Positions 1-10,908 are shown, numbered from the stretch's first letter. The stretch: 64,000 nt of DNA from Flavobacterium tagetis (GCF_016735615.1 NZ_JAERSF010000002.1:186001-250000); one strand, 5' to 3'. The notes: generated by a model from the letters alone, not told the origin. A program made the numbers and translations.

Positions 1-229
1 TTCCGTTTTTTGGCCCAGCCATTACAACATGTGCTGTTCCGTAACTTGTTTTTACATCTTCTTCAGTGTAAGGAATGTTCCAAAGTTTCAGAGCTTTATC
101 ATAAGCAGTTTGGTAATCTACTTCTTCACTTTTGGTTTTAAAAACGTAGTCTTCAAATTTTGTTTTTTTTGAAGCACAACTTGTCACTAAAAGAAGTACA
201 ATAACTAATCGGGAATATAGTTTTAACAT
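1..229 (-). CDS. Partial lipoprotein, probable alpha/beta hydrolase (N-terminus only)
   Basis: The reading frame starts at an ATG at 229 and runs off the left edge of the window, so only about 76 residues are seen. It opens with a short hydrophobic signal ending in a lipobox (LVTSC), so the product is probably lipidated and exported. The following residues (EDYVFKTKSEE, then SYGTAHVVMAGPKNG) resemble the stretch just before the first beta strand and the HG oxyanion motif of alpha/beta hydrolases. The catalytic part lies outside the window, so the enzyme class is an inference. Confidence 0.6.
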   Translation of the reverse strand, partial: MLKLYSRLVIVLLLVTSCASKKTKFEDYVFKTKSEEVDYQTAYDKALKLWNIPYTEEDVKTSYGTAHVVMAGPKNG

Positions 230-315
230 GGCAATAAAATTCAATTTTTCAGCTTAAAGTTACGAGTAGAGTAGGTGAAAGACGTATCAGAATTTTATTT
301 TAAAATATCATAATT

Positions 316-552
316 TTAAGATTTGTCGTTTTTGGAAGTCAGATAATAAATCTGAACAAACGCTAAAATAGCATTCGGAATAATTACCGGCCAAAGCCAT
401 TGATTGAAATCTCTGTAATTGTTTAAAAAGATGCCATAAATGACAAAGCAGATACAGCCAAACATATTAATGAATCGTATTGCTCGAAGGTTTTTTAGCA
501 AAAATCCTCCAACAATAAAAACAGATGCGAGATAACCAATGTATTCTGCCAT
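316..552 (-). CDS. Small YgjV-like inner-membrane protein
   Basis: A 78-residue protein with three hydrophobic segments (about residues 5-20, 27-44 and 52-70). The start MAEYIGYLAS and the INxFGCxxF segment resemble the YgjV-type inner-membrane family; close homologues in Bacteroidota are often mislabelled uroporphyrinogen decarboxylase. No function is established. It stands alone between the partial lipoprotein and rlmF on the same strand. Confidence 0.6.
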   Translation of the reverse strand: MAEYIGYLASVFIVGGFLLKNLRAIRFINMFGCICFVIYGIFLNNYRDFNQWLWPVIIPNAILAFVQIYYLTSKNDKS

Positions 553-633
553 AATCTTGATTTTAAATAGTTTACAATAAATGTACTTAAAGTAAATTAT
601 AAAATCAAGATTTTGGTATTGGAAATGAATGTG

Positions 634-1590
634 TTAAAAGAAATGTTTCTGAGAATTTGAGTTTTCAATAAAACTCCAAGCTATAATTCTGCTGTTTTTT
701 TGCCCTTGAGACATTTCGATTGTTTTGACAGAAACGGCGTTTACTTTTTTCAGGATTTTGTAAATCGATACCAAGTTTTCTTTTTTAGAAACTAAAGTTG
801 TAAACCACAAAACTTGCGATGGATATTTAGCACTTTCGTATATCATTTGTGTGATGAATCCGATTTCGCCGCCGTTACACCATAATTCTGCATTTTGTCC
901 GCCAAAGTTTAAAACTGGATTTGCATTTCTTTTCTCTTTCGGATTTAAATTAGAAACTTTTCTAGAAGTGCTTTTATTTGCTTCTTCTGCAGATGCATGA
1001 AAAGGTGGATTACACATCGTGAATGTAAAACGATCTTCGGGCGTGATAATGTTTTTAAAAATAAATCTTAGTTCTGTTTGCTGTTGTAAACTGATAGAAT
1101 CGATTAATTCTGGATTGGCTTCAATAACTTTCGCACAATTTTCAATTGATTTTTGGTCAATATCTGTTCCTACGAAGCTCCAGTTGTAAATCGAATTCCC
1201 TAATATCGGATAGATTAAATTTGAGCCTGTTCCGATATCTAATCCTAAAACTGTACTGGTTTTTGGAATTTGATTATTGTTACTTTCAGCCAATAAATCA
1301 GCTATGTAATGAATATAATCGGCACGTCCTGGAATTGGCGGGCAAAGATAGTTTTTAGGAATATCCCAGTTTTGAATATTGTAATAGGTTTGAAGTAAAG
1401 CTTTATTTAAAGTTTTTACAGCAAGCGGATTACTAAAATCAATGGTTTCAATTCCGTGTTTATTAATGGAAATAAAAGCTTTTAATTCTGGGCAATTTGA
1501 AATGAGAAGCTCAAAATCATATCGGGAACGATGAAGATTTCTTGGATGTAAATTGTCTTTTTGGGAATTGCTTTCTGTTTTCATTTTCAT
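634..1590 (-). CDS. rlmF: 23S rRNA (adenine-1618-N6)-methyltransferase RlmF
   Basis: This S-adenosylmethionine-dependent enzyme N6-methylates an adenine (A1618 in E. coli) of 23S rRNA. The glycine-rich SAM motif is visible (LGLDIGTGSN), followed by the N6-adenine methyltransferase motif NPPF in MCNPPFHAS, as expected for the RlmF/YbiN family. At about 318 residues it has family length. The frame is open to a TTG at 1605, but that TTG lies inside the -7 promoter element at 1603-1610. The start must therefore be the ATG at 1590 or the one at 1584; 1590 is used here. Confidence 0.88.
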   Translation of the reverse strand: MKMKTESNSQKDNLHPRNLHRSRYDFELLISNCPELKAFISINKHGIETIDFSNPLAVKTLNKALLQTYYNIQNWDIPKNYLCPPIPGRADYIHYIADLLAESNNNQIPKTSTVLGLDIGTGSNLIYPILGNSIYNWSFVGTDIDQKSIENCAKVIEANPELIDSISLQQQTELRFIFKNIITPEDRFTFTMCNPPFHASAEEANKSTSRKVSNLNPKEKRNANPVLNFGGQNAELWCNGGEIGFITQMIYESAKYPSQVLWFTTLVSKKENLVSIYKILKKVNAVSVKTIEMSQGQKNSRIIAWSFIENSNSQKHFF

Positions 1591-1602
1591 TGATTTCGGT
1601 TG

Positions 1603-1610
1603 CAAAGATA
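1603..1610 (-). promoter_or_regulatory. -7 promoter element for rlmF
   Basis: Read on the minus strand this is TATCTTTG, a perfect match to the Bacteroidota -7 consensus TAnnTTTG. It predicts a transcript beginning near 1599, only about 10-15 nt before the chosen ATG. No clear -33 TTG is seen. Confidence 0.6.
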
Positions 1611-1732
1611 GTTATTCCTTTTTTGAAGAAAGGCTTGTTTTGAAAATGAGTGCACTAGCCCTGATGGGAGCGGCATCCTTTTTCTGGCTTCTTTAGCCAG
1701 GAAAAGATATAGCGGACAGTAGGGAATAGCTC

Positions 1733-2392
1733 CTAATCAAAACATTCCATTAAAAGTAAATCGCCTTCACGATGAGTAATGGATACAATACCGTCTTTTT
1801 CGACAGAATTACTGCTTCCGGTTCTGTAACCCATTGTGAGGGTATCGTTGTTTAATTCGTATTTTAAATTCGCTGAATAGATGCCGTTTACAACACCAAT
1901 CGGAATTAGCGAAATTGGTGTTTTTGCAGTATACCATTTTTCAAATTTTGTTGGCAGCAGGAATATTTTAGAATGATCATCAAGAATTACAATTTTGAGC
2001 AAATCTCGGTAACGAACAATTTGTGTAAGGTTTGTAATAGTATGATCTGCACGTCTTCCAGTTGCCCAGACGACATTTACGGCGGGAATTTTTCTTTCGA
2101 TAAGATAATCAAAAGCTTTCTCCAAATCGGTTTTGTCTTGATCAGGAGTATGAACAATTTCTATCGGGAATTGTGATTTGTAAATTTCAGGATCGAACCC
2201 ACGGTCAAAATCACCCAATAAAACGTCAACTTTTATGCCTAGTTCAATCACTCTTTCAATAGCCGAATCTAAAACGACAACTAGTGGTGACCATTCTAGC
2301 AATTGTCCTAATAATTCTGGATCACAGGCTGCGCCATTTGCAATTATTAAAGCAGGTTCTTGATCGTCGCGAACTATATGATGTGATGACAT
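1733..2392 (-). CDS. Thiamine pyrophosphokinase
   Basis: The enzyme transfers pyrophosphate from ATP to thiamine to give thiamine diphosphate. The 219-residue protein has the family's N-terminal Rossmann-like part (LIIANGAACDPELL), the acidic signature LLGDFDR near residue 60, and PDQDKTDLEKA followed by ATGRRADHTI, which match the substrate-binding motifs of the TPK catalytic domain. It has its own promoter at 2415-2422 and ends about 130 bp before rlmF. No TPP-riboswitch sequence was recognised upstream. Confidence 0.88.
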   Translation of the reverse strand: MSSHHIVRDDQEPALIIANGAACDPELLGQLLEWSPLVVVLDSAIERVIELGIKVDVLLGDFDRGFDPEIYKSQFPIEIVHTPDQDKTDLEKAFDYLIERKIPAVNVVWATGRRADHTITNLTQIVRYRDLLKIVILDDHSKIFLLPTKFEKWYTAKTPISLIPIGVVNGIYSANLKYELNNDTLTMGYRTGSSNSVEKDGIVSITHREGDLLLMECFD

Positions 2393-2414
2393 GTATGTTT
2401 TTTTGAATGTGTTG

Positions 2415-2422
2415 CAAAGGTA
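2415..2422 (-). promoter_or_regulatory. -7 promoter element for thiamine pyrophosphokinase
   Basis: The minus strand reads TACCTTTG, matching TAnnTTTG, about 20 bp upstream of the ATG at 2392. The transcript would have a leader of under 20 nt, which leaves no room for a riboswitch. Confidence 0.6.
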
Positions 2423-2439
2423 ATGTTTACAATCTAGAA

Positions 2440-2886
2440 TCAGAAATCTAGCAGTCTTCTGTGGTAATTGATTTGTCCTAGATGGTAAGCCAAATGAGTT
2501 GAAAGATGAATTAAGAAAAATCCAGTTGTCATTTCTTTTTCAAAAACAATTTGCGGGTAAATCGTTTCTAAATCAGCTTCTGTTAAATTGTCCAGAGCTT
2601 TGTTTACAACTGAAATTGTATCTTCAACTTTCTGAATTAATTCTGATTTAGGAATGTCTTTTAATGAAAATTCCAAAGGACGATTTCGCACATAACCTGT
2701 TTCGCCTATTTCTGCTCCAATATAAGTGTTTAGATTTCCAATTAAATGAAGACAAAGATTTCCAGCAGAATTAGAAATATTTTTATCGATTGTCCAAATT
2801 TGCTTTTCGAATTCGTAAGATTCGATTTCAAATTTCAGCTTGTCTAAATCTCTATTGAAAAGTGTTTTTAAAGTTTGTAAAACCAT
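2440..2886 (-). CDS. DinB-like protein
   Basis: A 148-residue helical protein of the DinB/YfiT-like metalloenzyme superfamily. The expected histidines of the four-helix bundle are visible (LHLIGNLNTY near the N-terminus and HLSTHLAYHLGQINYHR at the C-terminus), which suggests a divalent metal site. The substrate is unknown; thiol-dependent transferase activity occurs in related families. The frame is open to 2916, but the ATG at 2886 (MVLQTL) begins two bases after the upstream gene's stop, which supports translational coupling and this start. Confidence 0.78.
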   Translation of the reverse strand: MVLQTLKTLFNRDLDKLKFEIESYEFEKQIWTIDKNISNSAGNLCLHLIGNLNTYIGAEIGETGYVRNRPLEFSLKDIPKSELIQKVEDTISVVNKALDNLTEADLETIYPQIVFEKEMTTGFFLIHLSTHLAYHLGQINYHRRLLDF

Positions 2887-2888
2887 AA

Positions 2889-3371
2889 TTAATTTCTTTT
2901 TGTTATTGGAATCCAAATCTCTTCTTCAGAAGTTGGATCGTCTTTTTTATATCTTTCGTTCATTACTGCAAAATGGGGTCTGTCATCAACTGTGTAATCA
3001 GAATTTGGAAGCCATTCTGCAAAAATATAATGATAAGTTTTATGTCCTTCTGAAGCTGGTCCTAAATGAAGAAAAACAGCATATAAACCAGTTGGAACAA
3101 TTAGTGTTTCCATTCCTTCTGGGATAGTTGAATAATCTGAAACTTCTACTGCTGCCCATTTTTGAAAAATATCATTCGGATCAAAATTGTTAAAATGCTC
3201 TTTTTCATAAACTTCTAAAGAATATAAATTAGGACTTATTACATTTTGTATTTCTTTTCTATTAGGCATAAAATCACTCCATAATTGAAAAGTTTTGTTT
3301 TCGATAAAAGACATCTCAATAAAATGTCCGACTAGTTTTTTTTCGGTTAAGGTTTTGATTAGCGGTTGCAT
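2889..3371 (-). CDS. GyrI-like effector-binding domain protein
   Basis: The 160-residue protein is a stand-alone GyrI-like/AraC effector-binding domain. The visible features are the EKKLVGHFIEMS start, the VPTGLYAVFLHLGP core strand and the C-terminal EEEIWIPI, which is typical of this fold. No DNA-binding domain is present, so a ligand-sensing or small-molecule-binding role is more likely than direct regulation. It is directly followed by the DinB-like gene, a common pairing of two small-molecule-associated folds. Confidence 0.8.
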   Translation of the reverse strand: MQPLIKTLTEKKLVGHFIEMSFIENKTFQLWSDFMPNRKEIQNVISPNLYSLEVYEKEHFNNFDPNDIFQKWAAVEVSDYSTIPEGMETLIVPTGLYAVFLHLGPASEGHKTYHYIFAEWLPNSDYTVDDRPHFAVMNERYKKDDPTSEEEIWIPITKRN

Positions 3372-3373
3372 AA

Positions 3374-4195
3374 TTATTGAATTTTATATTTTTTTGTACT
3401 GGTTTCGCTTAAGGAGAAATAGCCTAGCGGGTAACTATCTTTATTAGTTACATTGACCATATTTCCTTTTACAGTTGCTGGAGGAGACTGAAATGGTCCG
3501 CCAATATTACTTCCAGCAATGCTGACTAAGATGCTCATATAATTATAGTATTGTTTTGAGATTCCATAGTGTGTTATCTCGATTTCATTTCCAATTTGTA
3601 AATCTTCATCATCAGAAAGGCTGAAAAATTCGTTGCCATTAAAAAATTTATCCTCATCTACATAATAGATAGATTTGACTTTATTAGGGTATAAATATTT
3701 GTACAAATAAAAATTATCTGCATCAACAGGATCATTATAAAAAGCTTTAATTTCGATATCTTTTCCTGTAAAACCACCTTCGTTATTTTGATCTATTCGG
3801 GTAATGGGCGCTATTGATTTTAAAGTTTCGGTTCCGATATATCTATTTCCTCGGCTAATTACGGTTAGTGTATATTGTTCGTCAATAACAGGAGTAAAAT
3901 TAGAGCATACGTATTGTCCTGTCTTTTTAATTTCGATAAAATTAAATCTTTCTTTCTTGCTGTTTTCTATATAAATAATTGCATTAGATACAGTTGGGAT
4001 TACGTTTTCAAAATAACCAGTCGTTGTAGTTAGTCGTATCGTCTGTTCATTTCCTGCTGTTCCTTTTTCCCAATTAATAGCAGCCTCAATTACTAATTTT
4101 GGAGCGGCTGTATCTAAATCAACATCTACAACCTCTTCGCAACTTGTGAAGAGTACAGATGTGAGAATCACGATTAAAAAAACTAATTTTTTCAT
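3374..4195 (-). CDS. DUF4249-type outer-membrane lipoprotein
   Basis: The 273-residue protein begins with a lipoprotein signal (VLFTSC) and the sequence EEVVDVDLDTAAPKLVIEA, which is characteristic of DUF4249 proteins. Such proteins are encoded beside TonB-dependent receptors in Bacteroidota and are presumed to be surface-exposed partners. It follows the receptor gene by 30 bp on the same strand, so the two are probably co-transcribed. The transported substrate cannot be told from the sequence. Confidence 0.8.
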   Translation of the reverse strand: MKKLVFLIVILTSVLFTSCEEVVDVDLDTAAPKLVIEAAINWEKGTAGNEQTIRLTTTTGYFENVIPTVSNAIIYIENSKKERFNFIEIKKTGQYVCSNFTPVIDEQYTLTVISRGNRYIGTETLKSIAPITRIDQNNEGGFTGKDIEIKAFYNDPVDADNFYLYKYLYPNKVKSIYYVDEDKFFNGNEFFSLSDDEDLQIGNEIEITHYGISKQYYNYMSILVSIAGSNIGGPFQSPPATVKGNMVNVTNKDSYPLGYFSLSETSTKKYKIQ

Positions 4196-4225
4196 ACTTA
4201 TATTTTTAGTTTTTACATTGATTTT

Positions 4226-6607
4226 TTAGAATTTGAAATTATAGCTAACCGCTGGAACAATTCCAAAAATAGATGTTTTAATAGCTTCATTTACACCAGT
4301 GTCAACATTTTGGCGAAAGTTGATTGAGGCAGCATTCATACGATTGTACAAGTTGTAAATGCTGAAAACCCATTCGCCTTTCCAATTTCGATCTTTGTTT
4401 TTGCTCGGAGTTAAGGTTGCAGAAATATCTAAATGATGATAAGAAGGGAGTCTGTTTTCATTCCTCAAACCATAACTTGGAACTGTTATTCCTAAATATT
4501 CATATTGCCCATTCGGATAAGTAACCGGCTGTCCTGACTGCAAAGCAAAGTTAGCGCCAAAAGACCATTTTTCGTTTAAGTTGTAAGCCGATGTAATGGC
4601 AAGATTATGTGTTTTATCATATGCAGAAGCATACCATTGGCCATTGTTAATTCCTGTTTCTTCGGGAGTTCTTCCAGGCGTCTGCTGTTCAGATTTGGAA
4701 ATTGTGTACGAAATCCAGCCGTTGAATTTGCCCTTGTTTTTCTTAATCATTAACTCTAAGCCATACGAACGCATATGACCATTTAAAATGACTTGTTCAA
4801 TGGCATTATTGGCTATTAAATCGGCTCCGTCTATGTAATCTAACCTGTTTTGTATTTTCTTGTAATAAGTTTCGACTTCTAGTGAATAAGCGCCGTTGTA
4901 AATATTTCTAAAATATCCAATGGCCCCTTGGTCTGCAAGTTGAGGTTTTATGTAATTGTCGCTAGGCATCCAAACATCTAGCGGAGTAGGAGATGAAGTG
5001 TTAGAAATTAACTGAAGATATTGTGCCATTCTATTATAGCTGGCTTTTATGGCTTGATCGTCATTTAATTGATAAGAAATAGAAAAACGCGGTTCGAGAT
5101 TGCCATAACTCTGAATGACTTTATTTTTTCCAAAATACTTTGTTGAAGTTGGTGTTCCTTTTTCGTAAATCTGCATATCACTATTAAAAACAACTGCTTG
5201 ATTATTATCGTAATAATTAATGGTAGAAGCGCCTAATCTATAAAATAAGCTATATCGTAATCCGTATGCGACAGTAATTTTTTTAGAAAGCTGACTTTCT
5301 GCATCCAAATAAACTGAAGGTTCAAAAGCGTATTTTTTATCCAATTGATCCGGATTGATTCCTGAATCTTCACCAGTTGGCTTAATTGTTCCGGGATTAA
5401 ATTGATAATAGATTCCGTTTACACCATAATTCAGTTTTAATTTATCTGAAAGATAATGTTTGAAGTCGTATTTAATATTATAGTTTTTAATCCCAGAATC
5501 CCAAGTAAATCCAACAAAATCAAGATCTAAGCCATAATAATAATCGCTATAAATTAAAGAAAGATTTGAAAATAATTTATCAGAATATAAATGGTTCCAT
5601 CTGAAATTTAAAGTAGAGTTTCCGTAAGTATTAGTGAAGCTTTTGTTTAATCTGAAAACATCACGCCCAAAATAACCTGATAAGTAAAGGCTATTATTAT
5701 CGTTGAGTTTATAGCTTAATTTGGTGTTCAAGTCATAAAAATAGGCTGAATTATTTTTATTCTCTTCTGAGAGTTTTAAAAAAAGATGCGCATAAGAAGC
5801 TCTTCCTCCAATTAAAAAAGAACCTTTGTCTTTTGCAATCGGACCTTCAGCAAGCAGACGGCTTGATATTAAGCCAATTCCGCCATTCATATGAAAACCT
5901 TTACTGCTTCCGTCTTTTTGATAGATTTCTAAAACCGAAGACGCTCTGCCGCCATAACGTGCAGAAATTCCTCCTTTATACAATTTTAGATCTTTAATGG
6001 CATCGGGATTGAATACAGAAAAGAAACCGAAAACGTGAGAAGAATTAAAAATCGTAGCTTCGTCCAAAAGAATTAAATTCTGATCGGCACCGCCTCCGCG
6101 AACATTAAATCCAGAAGCACCTTCGCCAGCATTTGTAACACCTGGAAGCAGTAAAATCGATTTTATAACATCGACTTCTCCTAAAACCACAGGCATTTTT
6201 TTTATGGTTGAAATAGAGAGTTTGTTAACGCTCATTTCTGGCGATTTGATGTTTGTCTTGCCTTTGTTTTCTGTAATAATGACTTCTTGAAGTTCTTCGC
6301 CGCCTTCTTTAATCGAGAAATTGCTTTTTGAATTCTGATTTAAAATAACGGTTTTTTGAATGGTTTGATAACCGGTATAACTGATTTCAATTTCGTATTC
6401 TCCTTTAGGGGCAGAAAGCGAGTAAAATCCGTATTCGTTTGTAGTAGTACCAATTTTTAGTGATGGAATATAGATTGAAACTCCAATTAGAGTTTCATTA
6501 TTTCGGCTGTCAGTAATAGTTCCGCTTAGAGTGAATTTTTCCTGCGCAAATGAGGTGAAAATCGTAAGAATAAAAAGAAAAAATGTGCAGGTATTTTTTG
6601 TAATCAT
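4226..6607 (-). CDS. TonB-dependent receptor with carboxypeptidase-like regulatory domain
   Basis: This 793-residue protein has a signal peptide (cleavage near SFAQ), then a carboxypeptidase-regulatory-like Ig domain (about residues 24-110, LSGTITDSRNNETLIGVSI). A plug domain follows (about 125-230, with FNVRGGGADQNLILLDEA), then a 22-strand-type beta barrel ending in an aromatic terminal residue (SYNFKF). It should take up a substrate across the outer membrane using TonB energy. With the adjacent DUF4249 lipoprotein it forms a two-gene unit. The receptor is shorter than SusC proteins, and no SusD gene is present. Confidence 0.9.
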   Translation of the reverse strand: MITKNTCTFFLFILTIFTSFAQEKFTLSGTITDSRNNETLIGVSIYIPSLKIGTTTNEYGFYSLSAPKGEYEIEISYTGYQTIQKTVILNQNSKSNFSIKEGGEELQEVIITENKGKTNIKSPEMSVNKLSISTIKKMPVVLGEVDVIKSILLLPGVTNAGEGASGFNVRGGGADQNLILLDEATIFNSSHVFGFFSVFNPDAIKDLKLYKGGISARYGGRASSVLEIYQKDGSSKGFHMNGGIGLISSRLLAEGPIAKDKGSFLIGGRASYAHLFLKLSEENKNNSAYFYDLNTKLSYKLNDNNSLYLSGYFGRDVFRLNKSFTNTYGNSTLNFRWNHLYSDKLFSNLSLIYSDYYYGLDLDFVGFTWDSGIKNYNIKYDFKHYLSDKLKLNYGVNGIYYQFNPGTIKPTGEDSGINPDQLDKKYAFEPSVYLDAESQLSKKITVAYGLRYSLFYRLGASTINYYDNNQAVVFNSDMQIYEKGTPTSTKYFGKNKVIQSYGNLEPRFSISYQLNDDQAIKASYNRMAQYLQLISNTSSPTPLDVWMPSDNYIKPQLADQGAIGYFRNIYNGAYSLEVETYYKKIQNRLDYIDGADLIANNAIEQVILNGHMRSYGLELMIKKNKGKFNGWISYTISKSEQQTPGRTPEETGINNGQWYASAYDKTHNLAITSAYNLNEKWSFGANFALQSGQPVTYPNGQYEYLGITVPSYGLRNENRLPSYHHLDISATLTPSKNKDRNWKGEWVFSIYNLYNRMNAASINFRQNVDTGVNEAIKTSIFGIVPAVSYNFKF

Positions 6608-6684
6608 TATATTGATTTTGATTTACATAGTTAACAAATTCTTACTACATATTCTTACGGAATTTTTGTTAAAGATAAGTTAAG

Positions 6685-6718
6685 ATAAAAAAAGGACAAC
6701 TTTGCGAGTTGTCCTTTT
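6685..6718 (-). terminator. Intrinsic terminator of icd
   Basis: An 11-bp perfect stem (6691-6701 with 6707-6717) has a five-base loop. On the minus strand it is followed by a run of T, 30 bp after the icd stop codon. Confidence 0.8.
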
Positions 6719-6749
6719 ACTTATTTAGAAATACAAAATGTATTCTGAA

Positions 6750-8981
<2,232 letters not shown>

Positions 8982-9043
8982 TTATAATCGTATCGTCAGG
9001 AGTTAACGATGTAAAAGATATATTCGGCTCAAAATGAGCGGAG

Positions 9044-9051
9044 CAAATATA
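9044..9051 (-). promoter_or_regulatory. -7 promoter element for icd
   Basis: The minus strand reads TATATTTG (consensus TAnnTTTG). The predicted leader is about 70 nt and begins with a small hairpin (GCTCA-TTT-TGAGC type, plus-strand 9027-9041). The function of that hairpin, if any, is unknown. Confidence 0.6.
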
Positions 9052-9193
9052 ATAAAATCACAACGAAAACGGTTGAGTTTTGAAGAGAAATGATGAAATT
9101 AACAGATTGTTATTTCGAGCTCGTTAAATTGCTAAATCGATGATTTTGGTATTAAAAAATTACAGTTTTGATAGTGATGAAAATAGAACATAA

Positions 9194-9230
9194 AAAAAAC
9201 TCGTTTCAAGCAGTATGAAACGAGTTTTTT
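9194..9230 (-). terminator. Intrinsic terminator of rplS
   Basis: A perfect stem (9199-9208 with 9216-9225) is flanked by A and T runs and lies 20 bp after the rplS stop. The symmetrical A/T flanks could stop transcription on either strand. Confidence 0.85.
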
Positions 9231-9249
9231 ATAACATTTTGATAAATGA

Positions 9250-9600
9250 TTATCTTCTTTTATCTTTAATCTTAGCTTTTTTACCAGTAAGTTGTCTGAA
9301 GTAGAAAATTCTAGCTCTACGTACAGCACCTTTCTTGTTAACTTCGATTTTTTGTAAAGCTGGTAAGTTCACTGGGAAGATACGCTCAACACCAACAGAT
9401 CCAGACATTTTACGGATAGTAAAAGTTTCTGTAACACCAGAACCTCTTCTTTGAATCACAACTCCTTTAAAGAACTGAGTTCTTGTTTTTTCACCCTCTT
9501 TAATTTCGTAGAAAACAGTGATTGTGTCTCCAGCTCCGAAATCTGGAAAATCTTTTTTAGCAACGAATTCGTCTTGAACGAATTTTAATAAATCTGCCAT
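9250..9600 (-). CDS. rplS: 50S ribosomal protein L19
   Basis: L19 sits at the 30S-50S interface. The 116-residue sequence has the family core GDTITVFYEIKEGEKTRTQ, FKGVVIQRRGSG and GVERIFPVNLP, and a basic C-terminus. Unlike the common rpsP-rimM-trmD-rplS arrangement, it is alone here, with trmD about 2.3 kb away and two unrelated genes between. It has its own promoter at 9673-9680, a leader of about 70 nt that may be structured, and its own terminator. Confidence 0.97.
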   Translation of the reverse strand: MADLLKFVQDEFVAKKDFPDFGAGDTITVFYEIKEGEKTRTQFFKGVVIQRRGSGVTETFTIRKMSGSVGVERIFPVNLPALQKIEVNKKGAVRRARIFYFRQLTGKKAKIKDKRR

Positions 9601-9669
9601 GATAATTTAAATTATGGTTTTATATTAGAACAACATTCACGGATCTCGCCAGAGGTTGGTCAAATTCGG
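9601..9669 (-). promoter_or_regulatory. Possible L19 mRNA leader (5' UTR of rplS)
   Basis: The segment between the -7 element and the rplS ATG is GC-richer than its surroundings. In the RNA sense it holds CCAAC and GTTGT blocks that can pair around a CTC-TGGC-GAG hairpin. L19 leaders that bind the protein and repress it are known in other bacteria, and a flavobacterial class has been proposed. This assignment rests on position and pairing only. Confidence 0.35.
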
Positions 9670-9672
9670 GTG

Positions 9673-9680
9673 CAAATATA
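9673..9680 (-). promoter_or_regulatory. -7 promoter element for rplS
   Basis: The minus strand reads TATATTTG, a perfect TAnnTTTG match, about 73 bp upstream of the rplS ATG. Confidence 0.65.
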
Positions 9681-9709
9681 GTTTGAAAAAAATGAAATTC
9701 CAAGAAATA

Positions 9710-9768
9710 AAATTCCAAATTCCATTTTTTTAATCGGCTGATTATTTGATGTTTGGAATTTGGAATTT
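9710..9768. repeat. AATTCCAAATTCC inverted repeat
   Basis: Fifteen bases at 9710-9724 are the exact reverse complement of 9754-9768, with a 29-base spacer. The element lies just downstream of the agmatine-deiminase-family gene on the minus strand and may serve as its terminator. The same word recurs at other gaps in this window (about 27979-27994, 28377-28391, 28549-28580 and 43097-43155), so it is an interspersed element rather than a gene-specific site. Confidence 0.6.
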
Positions 9769-9786
9769 TTCATATTTAAATTTTTT

Positions 9787-10908
9787 TTATTTAGGCTGTT
9801 GCTGAGTAACACAATGAATCATTCCTCCGTTTGCATATAAATTGCGAACATCAATTCCAATTACTTTTCGAGTCGGATACAAACTCTGAATTAACTGATT
9901 AGCCACAGCGTCATTGGGATCACTATAATTAGGAACCAGAACAACAGTGTTTCCAATATAAAAGTTTACATAAGAGCCTTTATATCCTAGTTTTTTACCG
10001 TAAGTTGTGACAACATTATTTTTAGACAATGGCAATTTTAAGAAAGTATAATTTTTGCCGTTTTTATCTTTCGAGTTGTATAAAGTACTGATGTCATTTT
10101 GAGGAACTTCCCAATACAATAAATCATTTTCATTCATGGTTACGATTGTGTTTTTATTAGCAAAACGAGCAAATCCATCAATATGCATATCGGTAATTTC
10201 CCTTCCTGCTTTGCCGTCTAGCCAAATAAAATGTGTCACTCCAAGATATTTTTTAAAATTCGTCTCGGCTTGTTGCTGCGTCATTGAAGGGTTTCGATTT
10301 GAATTTAGTATTGAACTTTTGGTAGCCATTAAAGTGCCATTTCCGTCTATTTCTACAGCTCCTCCTTCATTAATCATTATATTATTGAAATCTAAAACCG
10401 TGATTTTTTGTTCTGCACCAATTTCTGATGGAATTGTATTGCAATTTTGAAAAGCTGCTTTTTTGCCCCAGCCATTAAATCCCCAATCTTGAATGACCAA
10501 TTGATTGTTTTTGTCTTTTACATAAATTGGTCCATTATCTCTTACCCAAACATCATCGGTTTTATAAATTTTAAATTCAATAGATGATAATGAAATTCCT
10601 GATTCTTGTAATAAAGCTTCAATTCTGTTTTTTTCAGTAGAATCATAAGCGACAATAAAAACTCTTTCACTTGTTATTAGTGATTTAGTCATGGCAATCC
10701 AAGTTGCATCTAAATCGTTTCTATAATCAATTCCATATTGATATTGATGTGGCCATTGCAGCCAAGTTCCTTCATGTGGAGCCGATTCTTCTGGCATGGT
10801 GTACATAGCTTCAGTATTTTCTATTTTTTCTGTAATTGTATTTATTTCATCCCCTTGACAAGAAGAGATTAAAGGAATTAGGACTAATGTTAAAAAAAGC
10901 TTTTTCAT
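9787..10908 (-). CDS. Agmatine deiminase-family lipoprotein (PF04371 type)
   Basis: Members of this guanidine-modifying family hydrolyse agmatine to N-carbamoylputrescine, or deiminate peptidyl-arginine. All expected motifs are present: WVRDNGP (catalytic Asp/Arg), a GGAVEIDGNGT segment, DMHIDGFARF (catalytic His) and the C-terminal GGMIHCVTQQQP (nucleophilic Cys). An N-terminal lipobox (LISSC) predicts export, which is unusual for cytoplasmic agmatine deiminase and raises the possibility of an extracytoplasmic substrate. The AraC/GyrI gene lies directly upstream on the same strand, with a palindrome between them. Confidence 0.85.
   Translation of the reverse strand: MKKLFLTLVLIPLISSCQGDEINTITEKIENTEAMYTMPEESAPHEGTWLQWPHQYQYGIDYRNDLDATWIAMTKSLITSERVFIVAYDSTEKNRIEALLQESGISLSSIEFKIYKTDDVWVRDNGPIYVKDKNNQLVIQDWGFNGWGKKAAFQNCNTIPSEIGAEQKITVLDFNNIMINEGGAVEIDGNGTLMATKSSILNSNRNPSMTQQQAETNFKKYLGVTHFIWLDGKAGREITDMHIDGFARFANKNTIVTMNENDLLYWEVPQNDISTLYNSKDKNGKNYTFLKLPLSKNNVVTTYGKKLGYKGSYVNFYIGNTVVLVPNYSDPNDAVANQLIQSLYPTRKVIGIDVRNLYANGGMIHCVTQQQPK

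Noticed and set aside
1591..1605. Longer rlmF frame starting at TTG 1605
   Set aside because: The TTG is inside the -7 promoter element, so it would not be in the transcript. The ATG at 1590 or 1584 is used.
4226..6607. TonB receptor as a SusC of a polysaccharide-utilisation locus
   Set aside because: It is shorter than SusC proteins, there is no SusD gene, and the partner is a DUF4249 lipoprotein.
9132..9329. A 65-residue minus-strand reading frame overlapping rplS
   Set aside because: It is out of frame with rplS and its coding sequence runs through the rplS terminator hairpin.
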